Assembly: GCF_009905375.1 (NCBI RefSeq)
Contig: NC_133657.1
Location: forward strand, 68,506,907 to 68,570,906
Length of the DNA: 64,000 bases
Reading direction: 5' to 3'
DNA from: Apium graveolens
Taxonomy: Eukaryota > Streptophyta > Magnoliopsida > Apiales > Apiaceae
This document shows, piece by piece, positions 55,029 to 64,000 of this stretch. Below the pieces are notes generated by a model. It was given only the letters and a program-made list of their open reading frames with translations, did not search any database and was not told the DNA's origin. A program made the translations under genes and the position numbers. Each line of letters begins with the position of its first letter. Position 1 is the stretch's first letter.

Positions 55029-55380
55029 TGACCAGAAGCGAGACCTAAGATATGAGACCGGCAAAGAAAAAGAAGAACATAATCTACTGAAGGTTTGAAA
55101 GTTCTTAAGTATGTGACTAGGATTTACGCTGAAAGATTTTTCTTGGGATTTATATTTAGCTATTATATTTTGAGGAGGATAAGTGTGTATAACGGTCTAT
55201 TATCCACTAACAACAAACTTAGGTTAATTTTTAGAAGGGGTGTTGTATACAAATTAAAATTTTCACAATAACTCGTATTTGGGAAATGAGAAATGAACAC
55301 GGATATTCAAATTTTTCAGGTAGTTTATTTTTTGACTTGCCTTCTGGGGTTTATATTAAAGAAATAATCTGTTGCGATTA
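55029..55380. other. Non-coding DNA, nothing recognised
   Basis: AT-rich stretch with no coding frame, repeat or recognised element. Confidence 0.5.
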
Positions 55381-55599
55381 CAAAGTAATCTCACAACTGT
55401 ATTTTACAATGTTTCACTCAGAGGATGATCTTCCTCTCTCTCTCTCTCTTGCACTCAAAATGTAAACCTATTTCTTGAATGAAACATCTTCTACTACTTG
55501 GTTTATATATCACCAAGTTACAGTATTTGCTAGACAATACATGACACAGCCTTCTAGGTCCAGCAAAGTTACTTCTTCATTCTTTCTCGTGAGACTAGA
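55381..55599 (-). repeat. Fragment of a SIRE-type copia LTR
   Basis: It carries the TATA hairpin of the C2 type (ACTTGGT 55496-55502, loop TTATATATC, ACCAAGT 55512-55518), a CT run (55433-55450) and TTCTTCATT wording as in the C2 LTR. It stops abruptly where T2 begins. Confidence 0.5.
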
Positions 55600-58500
55600 T
55601 GTAACATCCGGGAAATATCGTTTAATTATTTGTATCAATAAATGATTATTATGTGAATATTATATGAATTTTTAGTGAATTATCTGATGGTTGATAATAA
55701 TATTTGGATATTTGTATATAATAAAATGTGAGTATGTTAATTTTAATATGTCCAGAATAAAATAAAGATAATTAAGGTATTAATCTGGTAATTTTTGGAG
55801 TGTTATATGATTTTATAATGATTTATGAATTTATTATTTATTTTCTGAATAATTACAAAATTATTTTATAAAGCCAAGAATCGTCCAACTTCAACCGTTT
55901 TTATATTTTACAACCCGAAACTCTTCCGAAAACTCCTTCTTAACCTAATCTGATAATTCTGGATATTTTTCGTGTTTTGACTTTTTCAATCCGGATTACG
56001 GTTTGACCCGTGCGCGGCCCGGCGCAAAATTTTCGATACGATAATCATTTCGATAAATCAACAAAACTCGTATTCTCAAAACACGGAATAATATTACATT
56101 ATTTTCGTATAAAGTGTTTTATTAGAAGCCCGGGTTGGATAATTATCCAATACGGGTATCAAATTGGATCGTTTTTGCAGTTACTTAGCGGCTAAGTAAC
56201 TAATTTATCGTTTCAATACGATCCAATTGGTATTATTTTTATATAACTATAAATAACATTTATTTACTATTTAATTATTATATTATTAAATAAAAATCAG
56301 AAAATTCTCTGCAAATTTGTTCTTGGTGTTCTGGGAATCAATCGATGATTTTTCAATGATCCGAGAAGCAAATCATATCATGTTTGTAGTCATTTTGAAG
56401 CTCTTGAGGAGTACAATCCAATCGTATCAACAAAAGGTACCTCATATCAGTAATTTTTAAAATTCAATTTTAGGGTTCATAAGTCGAATTGGGGCTTTTT
56501 GATTTAGGGGTTATGGGTTGATTCTGATGTTTGATTAAGCTTCCTTGTGAAATTTGCTATCGATTCCTATAGTTTAGTGTACCAAATGATTCCCGAAAGT
56601 TGTTGAACGAGTTCATGAATTTTTTTTTATTTTGATTCATTTTTCCGGTTTGAATGTTAATGTTTCGATGTTAAGAATGATTATATTAGATTATATGTAA
56701 CTAGAGCTTTATTTTGTGATATGTATCAATCTGTTTGGTTCTGATTTAGCCCAGACCGGAATTTCGCCGGATTGTCATCGGCCGTTCCTTGTTCTTGAAT
56801 GGAGAAGTTGATTTCGATATGATTTGTTTCCCTCATGCTCATGTCTAGATTGTTGGGATCCTGTAGAGTAGTTTTGATTGAAAAATAGAGTTCAAATCGG
56901 GAGTTTGAGATGAGTTTAGGGCCGCCGGATGTTCGCCGGGAACCGACCGGAAATTCTGCAGGTCGCCGGATTCTGCATAATTATCCGGCAGTTCTTGACT
57001 GACCCGATGACCCAACAGACGACCTGTTTCCTTATTTTATGACCCGGTTTCGATCCACTATTTCCTGAATCAGTTTGCTAAATTCTGTTTATGGATTTTC
57101 TTTTTATAAATAATTCAAAAATTCTGTTTTTAATTTCCAAAAAAAAAAATCATTTTATTCTAAAAATCATTATTTTAAATTCTGAAAATTATTATTTTTA
57201 TTTAAAAATAAATCCAAATTATTTAGTTAATTAATTTTAGTTGATAATTAATTATTTATTTATTCAATTAATTTAAATATTAATTGATTAATTATTTTAA
57301 TTAGTTATTAATTAATTTTAATTGATTATTTAATTAGATTTAATTATTTATTCTGATTTAAAAATTCCGAAAAAATAGTTTCGAGCTTTAAAATATTATT
57401 TTAAATTATTTTCAAGACTCGATAATTATTATAAAATTATTTTAAAATCAGATTCGGGTATTCGAACCCTATTATTTAATTGTAAAATGATTCGGAGACC
57501 CATTTTAATTCCGAAAAATGTTCAAAAATTCATAATAAATCAACCGTTCGTCCGTTTAATATGAAACGAACGCGTCTAGACTCAGAAAAATATTCTGCTT
57601 TCATTAAAAATACTTTCGAGACCAAATTTCTTCTGTATCAAAAGATCGTTTGTTTTACGAGTCATTCTGAGTCGGTTATTAATCGATAAAATACTCTTTT
57701 TGACCCGATTCCAATTCTAAACATATTGAGACCTATCTTTTGGTAATTTAACTTATGTGCTACTTGAATTAAGTGACTATGTGTTATATAAAATATGATA
57801 CGTGCCTTGTGTGTTTATATGTTATATGAACTATGAATCCATGTGTCGATTAAACTTTATATGATTGAAGATGATCCTTATCTATTATTATCGGGCGGGT
57901 AGACGATAAAGATAAATGTATAGGCTAGACAATGATATATGATCAGTTAATTGAATGGTATCTTTTATGATAGATACACATAGTTCAAGACATTCAAAGC
58001 TAGACAGATGTTGTAAAAGTAAAGCCTGATTATGTATAATAATGAGACGAGTGGATTCAGAATAGAGATAAACTTGAAATAGCGATTGTTAAGAAAGGTC
58101 AAGTGGCATGTCAATGGAAATACAGATACACTCAGGACTGAGTAATATGGCAGATATTTAAATATCAGAGGGATTTTCAATTGAGGCAAGTATTCCTGAT
58201 TTTTCTTTTAAAATACCGCAAATATTTATTCGTTCCCATTCTAAGTTCAGAATAGTTAACTGTTTTATATTTCGCTGCAATTACTCTGATTATGTATGAT
58301 CCTTTTTATTCTTGTTCCTATAATTCGATTGCTCTCTTGAGCAAATACCCATTCTTTCGGGTTATTTGCGAACCCTGAGTTGGGATGTTTTGAATTCAAA
58401 ATGATTTGATATCAAAATACTTTATGGGCTAGATGGTTATTGTGAGGGCCAGCGATGAGCTGTACCTTATGGGCCGGACCCTTGGGCGATAATGCCTAGG

Positions 58501-59191
58501 TACCTGAATGGATCTATACAGTTGGGTATAGATCTGCATTGTATCCTGACTGATCAGCAGGGTATTGTGCATATGTTGGTTTCTAGTGTCCAGTCTAATT
58601 TATTGTTGATCGCCATTAACGGCATTCCTTCTTGATTAATTCATAATTACAAAATTAACCAAAGATTGGATTCAAAGGGATGAAACATTGAAACGCTCAC
58701 TGTTCTTTTACAGAAAAATGTGATTTATGATTAAAGGCCAATGAGGGTCGTCGTTTTGTTCGCTCAACTGTTTTAAAAATATAAAGATGTTTTGAAATCA
58801 TTCAATAATCATTTCCAGGAGTTTCTTTGATCTGATACCTGGAAACCATTTATGATACTTGTTGGGAATTTTTGGCTCACTCTTGGTTTGTAAATTCTTA
58901 TTTCTTTCAGAAACAGATAAGGATAAAAGTGAATAGCTTTCGTTAGACAGCAGAAGTTAGAGAAATCTCCGTTGCGAGAGAAAGAAAATGCTAGAAAAAT
59001 ATGACAAGGACACTAGTATAAAGGTATTTGCACTTGTATTGTAGTTAATGTGAATTGTAGAAGGTTAGACTCTTGTTTCATACCATAACCTGTAAACGAT
59101 CCGGATTCGAGGGGTTAACTGAATATTCTTTTATTTTATGTAAAGATTGTTTAGTGACACCAAATCTTGACCCTGGATTTGGGTTGTTACA
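55600..59191 (+). repeat. T2 5' LTR (about 3.6 kb)
   Basis: TG at 55600 (TGTAACATCCGGG) and CA at 59191 (GGGTTGTTACA), with the PBS immediately after. The interior is non-coding, with GC-richer CCGG patches (56930-56990) and an extreme AT stretch (57210-57360). No second copy is present to confirm the boundaries. Confidence 0.7.
57210..57360. repeat. TTAATTA-rich tract in the T2 LTR
   Basis: Almost pure A/T with recurring TTAATTA, TTGATTA and TTATTTA words, within the T2 LTR. Confidence 0.7.
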
Positions 59192-59194
59192 AGT

Positions 59195-59206
59195 TAGCAT
59201 CAGAGC
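59195..59206 (+). other. T2 primer binding site, degenerate tRNA-Met type
   Basis: TAGCATCAGAGC against the usual TGGTATCAGAGC, followed by TACAGG as in T1. Confidence 0.65.
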
Positions 59207-62200
59207 TACAGGTTATTGGTCACTGAAATGAGAATAGGTGAGAGTAGGATAAAGTTAATAGGTCATATGAGATAGGAAAGAACTAGGCATACTCATTGTA
59301 AGTTCGAACTGAGTGTGAATTAGGGTTAGCAGATCCGATATGGAATTGGTAGGATAGGATGTTGTCAAGAAAAGTGTAAGGAAAATATCACAACATTATA
59401 GGTATATTGAGTTTTCAGATTCTACAGTAATGAGGAATCGACAGATCGACGGAGACTGGGTATGATACCTTACTTTTCAGGTGGTTTTGAAGAAAATGTG
59501 ATTGATTCTGGTGAGGACTTGTGTAAGGGAAGCTAGGTGAGTATTAGTATGATTTAACCTAGGTATTAGGACGAGTTCCACGCCGGAGGCAACCAGTTGA
59601 TGGAAGCTGATGAAGAACCAATGTTGCATGTTTCGAAGGCACCACCGTTGTGAGAAGATTCTTATCATTTATCGGACGCTGCGCGAGGAATGATATCTAC
59701 CCTACCAGGTATAGGTAAGACTAGCCAGAAGGTGCGACTCTATCAATAGATCGAACATTGAATTATATGCGTGGTTGCAAGCATAACGTCAAGAACAATG
59801 ACAAGAATGTGAAAGACAATATTAAATGTCAGCGTTGTGGTAGAATTACGAATAAAATGATATACGACGGTAAATGAAGTTTTGTCGACTAATAAGTGCG
59901 AGCAGAATCCATGGAAAAGTGGAAGAGGTAACAAAGTGGAGAGACCCTTATATGGGCATTCTTTAATTAGATATTTCATTGGTAAATCATAAAAATAGCA
60001 AGTAACTTATATAGTAATTACGACCAAATATTTGATTTCCAAAACTTTAAAATGAGATTTCGAAAAAGATTTCCTTAATAAACTTTCAGAAGATCTTTTG
60101 CGTAAAATAAGTTTTACAATTTGGTTGTCAAATTATTACTTAAGTTCTTGTTATTATAAACAGAAAGTGATCCAAAAAGATGAATGAATTTGGACTCTGT
60201 ATTGTTAATTTGGAGGACCAAGTAGACCCACTAGTAAGAAGAAAGTTTAAAGTTTTTCGTGAAAGATGAACATAAATTTGTTTAATAACAATAATAATGA
60301 TTGAATCAATATGTTAAAATATTATTTACCTAATTCATGAAATTACTAAAATTTAACAAGATTTGTAATTCGAGTGGACAAAGGATGATTGAAGGAAATA
60401 GAAGACTCTTTTAGACGATTGGCAAAGGATAATATTCCTAATCGACAAAGTTGAAGCGTTGCGGGATCGGTTGTTATTCTAAGTGGCATAGAAGAAGTCG
60501 GAAGTAATAATTATAAATTTCATAGGGACGCGATTACGATCAAATCATAAAAGCATTTAATGTGGAGGCATTTCCAGACGATATTTTGAAGTTATAATGT
60601 GACCTAAACTGTGAATCTCTCATTCGACTGGTTTATGAAGGCATACGTAGGTGATGCGTAGAAGGTGATCAACATCGACATTCCTTCTCTTAATACGATA
60701 GCATATGTCCTTCTTGATTCTTGAATACATATGAGTTTCTTCTATGGATAAATCATATGAGGCGAAGACGAAAGAAAAATTATTGTACTCCTTCTGAATT
60801 GTTTCTCTTCTCAAATTACTGATTCCTGATTGAGACAAAGAGTGTTGTGGTATGACGCTTTGTCGAAATGATGAAGAGTCGGGTGGGACGCCACCTAATC
60901 ATGTGATGTATGCCATATAGTATGAAAGACTGGCCATCTTGAGTACGAATATGGTTGTCTCATTCACATCTAAATATTCACTCATTCTTCTTCCTTTAAT
61001 TTATTGATTTACAGATTCTTCCAACTGTTTGTTGTATTGTTATTCCTTATTCAGTTTTCAATCAAAATCCTATTCACAAACTCTCCTCTTGCGTTGACTC
61101 TGTTCTCTGACGATTACAAAAGAAATAGAATAGTCTTGTGTGACAGGTAGAATTACGTGTCGAAGGAGGATATGATTGCAAGCCGATAAATGGTGGACAT
61201 TTGCGGGCAAGGAAGGATGGATGCACCGATATCGTGGTCGTTACAAAGACATCAAATCAAACGGGTGTTCTTGTTACGAGAATCTCATCAGTACGGTAAA
61301 TTGCGTTAACGCGATGCACTGCAAATTATAAGATTTTGACAAGAAATGAATCATTAGTGAACCGTAATAAATAAATTAATTATAAAATAAGGAAATAAAG
61401 CTATGCGCGTCAGACACAGTGAACTAGTGTTGGGACGACAATAGAATATCCAGCAAATTCTGAACAATAACTCAGACAGGAAATTAATACGTGAAGCATC
61501 CCTTCATCGCAGAAAGATATTTGTTGTAAAGATTCAAGATAGAAGGAAATTTTAATTGCAACCGAATTTCAGAAGTCTTCTTCAAGGAATCGTGAAGTGT
61601 CCTAACTTGAGTAAATAAGTTATGATGAATTTAATACCCATAACCGGACCAATGATGAAAATTCGATACGGGAACATAAGTGAAGATGAAGCAATGGTGA
61701 CTCGACTGTGAAACCTTTTAAGAAATAACGAACTGATGATGGAGTTTTCACCCGATTGTGATGATGATAATTAAGACCCTGCGTGGTTATTAAAAGATGA
61801 ACCGATTAATAATGGTCAGAAATAAATTAAAAGAATCGCGGAATTAAATTTTAAGTTCATTAATAATAATTCGTAATATTTTGAAAGAACGAAGAAAGAT
61901 ACGGTTATATTAATCATTGTTGGTATAAGACCCAATTCCAATTAAAAAGATATATGCTATGCCAGTCAGATGTTGATTAAAATGATAAAATGTGAATTGT
62001 GGTGAATTGATGATTTTGGTTGATGGAAGTGGATGGATATGATTGTGGATGATTTGGTTGATTGATGGTGTCGGCTTGAGTTCGACGGGTAGTCAATGGT
62101 GTAGGGGAAGTGCTGCCCAATTTTTCAGAAATTACCTTATATTTAAGGATAAAGAAGTATATTGTCGTTCTCGTCAGTACTCCAAATGATTGCGATCTAG

Positions 62201-63560
62201 GTTTTTGAGAAAGTTGTTATGACCAAACCGACTTAATATAATTGGTCTTTGATTTCAGTTAGCTAGTCAGCACTTGGTTTAAGTGATCAGTTAAAAGAGT
62301 TAATTGATCAACTTTACCAACTAATGGGTAGTTAAATGGAGATCGATTCCAATTAGATTGAGTCAAGCTCTGACATGATTTTCAGAACTGAAATCAAAGC
62401 AATTAGCAATTTGGAGAAAGTGGTGGCATTAGCAGAAATTGAGAGTTCAGCAGAAGTGGAAATTTAGTAAAGGTAGCGTGATGTTACTGCAAGCCTGTAC
62501 GAGAATTTATCTAGATGAATACGCCCTTTTCGATAAACAAGAGGAACCAAAAGTAATTGGTATATGCTAGTAAGAAGAATATTTTCAAGAACTGAAGGTT
62601 CAAGATAAAGCAAAGAGATTCTATCATCTGTAATAGCATTCCAGGAAGGACTTGGAAATATACCCATATCGAATGGCGATTGAATAAGAGTTTTAGAAAG
62701 CTCGCAAATCCAAGTATCCGATGTAAGACGAAGACTAATGAAGTCCGCATGTGAACTCTGGAAAAAGAAATGTTGATCAATTGGAGAAAGCCAAATATGC
62801 GATCAATGATGATTTAAGTGAGGCTACGAAAGTAACTATCGATGAATTTTGATAATTCTGTCAATAAGAACTTAAATATTATAAATAAAAGCCTTTTATT
62901 AACTTCAGAAATGGCTTATCTAATAATGCACATATTAATATTATCAAGAAAAAAGACATTCCTTATGTTAAAAGAGTTAATAAGTAATGAGAATGAAGAA
63001 CTAAATAAGAAAGGAAGTGGAATCAAAAGGATGATAAAGAAATTTTATAAAATAGTCTAGGATATAAGCAATTTTTGAACGTCTGCTGTGTCAGAACTGA
63101 TAGGAGAATGAAGTGAAGTGCCGATAATTGAAGATAGAAATTTCATTCAAATAATGCGTGTAAATAGGGGAGATTAAACCAAGGTATTGGTGGCGAACTG
63201 TTAAAGAAGAACGTTACAATGAATCTCAATCGGAATTCTTTAGAAATAAAGCAAAGCTCCGAAGGTTCTTACGAATGATTTACCAAGGTTACCTCGGGAA
63301 ATGAGGTAAGAATTTCTCATCAGTTACTGTACGAAGTCGAGCTGGTGTTAAAATCCCTGTATTATATAACCCAGTAGGAAAGAGATATTGAGTGAAGGAA
63401 AACTTCAGAAATGTGGAATGCAAGAACAATGAAATAAAGAGTACTTTACGCTATACACAAAAGTGATTATGGAGAAAAGAGAATGGAGGTATGAAGTCAC
63501 GCATCGGTTATCAAAAATTGTAAGTCTGAAGATTAAATAAACATAATGTATAAGGAGTAA
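59207..63560 (+). pseudogene. gag: T2 interior: unreadable gag-protease region
   Basis: The only clear relic is KCQRCG at 59824-59841. It looks like the first half of a CX2CX4HX4C knuckle whose His and last Cys have changed. Elsewhere no frame stays open beyond about 80 codons, and I recognise no protease motif. The stretch has the right length for gag and protease between the PBS and the RT relic, so position is the main support. It may also contain other decayed insertions. Confidence 0.4.
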
Positions 63561-63849
63561 TTGGATAGTGTAATTGTATTTATTAATAACATCCTCGCCC
63601 ATTCAAGAACTAAGATCAAGTGAACACTTGAAGATATGCATGCGAAGGGTGAAAGATTAGCAACTGCGTTCTAAGCTTCAAAGGTATGAACTCTGGTTAT
63701 AATTAATTATGAGCTATGGAAGTATGGTTAATTACCAATCAAGCAAGATCCATTCAGGGACAGATATCTTGAGAAGAAAAGAGAGAGTGAATGTCACTAA
63801 GATTGTTGGGAAGGGGTTAAAGGAATTGGAAAAGTTAGAAATTGAATAA
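63561..63849 (+). pseudogene. T2 RT active-site relic and RNase H linker relic
   Basis: 63561-63612 reads LDSVIVFINNILAHSRTK, clearly the chromovirus RT block whose usual catalytic pair Asp-Asp is Asn-Asn here (63585-63590). About 160 bases on, 63775-63849 reads RKERVNVTKIVGKGLKELEK and ends in TAA. It matches the T1 stretch [20 protein letters not shown] after RNase H. The RT thumb and RNase H that should lie between are deleted. Confidence 0.65.
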
Positions 63850-64000
63850 CAGGTTTTGATCCGGTTTCTAGATAATGCTGATACTCACTTTGTTGTTAGA
63901 TATCAAAGGTGGTATAATAAAGATGATTGATGTTAACTTCAGTATGGAATGTTGTGAGTATCAAAGTTCATATTAGTATCTAATTTGATATGACAACAAA

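Larger units (their letters stand above)
55600..64000 (+). mobile_element. T2: decayed Tekay-like chromovirus, plus strand (3' end off window)
   Basis: A 3.59-kb LTR with TGTAACATCC...TTGTTACA ends is followed by a tRNA-Met-like PBS and a long interior. Small plus-strand relics of a zinc knuckle (59824), RT (63561-63600) and the RNase H-integrase linker (63775-63849) can be read there. The order and the wording of these relics match T1. Most of the interior is too mutated to translate. The flank before the LTR is CTAGA; the other end is outside the window. Confidence 0.65.

Noticed and set aside
59207..63560. Independent small genes in the T2 interior (for example 60838-60620 or 62780-62511)
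   Set aside because: Short, overlapping, motif-free frames on the strand opposite to the element.

Overview
The window is plant nuclear DNA made almost entirely of nested LTR retrotransposons. The evidence is Athila-type Ty3/gypsy, chromodomain Ty3/gypsy (Tekay-like) and SIRE/Maximus-type Ty1/copia genes, tRNA-Asp and tRNA-iMet primer sites, long LTRs, MITE-like repeats and an AT-rich background. A large repeat-rich eudicot genome is the natural source; an asterid, possibly Apiaceae, is only a guess. I find no host gene, no tRNA or rRNA gene and no CRISPR array. Almost every element is read on the minus strand.

Layout. (1) 1-6136: 5' half of an Athila element (A1), with LTR 4715-6136, tRNA-Asp PBS and gag-protease-RT-RNase H-integrase in one frame broken by three stops; its 3' end lies off the left edge. 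(2) A1 sits inside the 3' gene of an older Athila element (A2), whose pieces are 6137-9469, 24283-25375 and 38674-40721. (3) A copia element C1 (9470-24282, 566-bp LTRs, target duplication GCAAC) sits in the A2 RT. C1 is itself split in its integrase by a 4.05-kb solo LTR S1 (17433-21483, target duplication GACTG). (4) A second copia element C2 (25376-38673, LTRs of about 1.08 kb) sits in the A2 gag/protease region. (5) 40722-42303: non-coding DNA with a MITE-like repeat and microsatellites. (6) 42304-54022: complete but dead Tekay-like chromovirus T1 with LTRs of about 2.9 kb. (7) 54023-55599: a TIR element of about 1 kb and a scrap of copia LTR. (8) 55600-64000: plus-strand chromovirus T2, with a 3.6-kb LTR, tRNA-Met-like PBS and heavily decayed interior.

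How the parts work together. C1 and C2 each carry, after pol, a long extra gene (about 3.0 and 4.5 kb as preserved) in the element sense. The two proteins are homologous, and each gene is preceded by its own TATA box and pyrimidine-rich leader. A2 has the same arrangement in front of its 3' gene. Each copia family is also peppered with its own 9-bp word (TCAACGGAT in C2, TCAGAACTT-like in C1), in LTRs, spacers and coding regions alike. Both copia LTRs share two hairpins whose arms differ in sequence while pairing is kept: one holds the TATA box in a 9-nt loop, the other presents a near-constant G-rich loop close to the PBS. These are the signals most worth following.

Limits: all alignments were done by eye. 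Clade names rest on recognised motifs, not on database searches.
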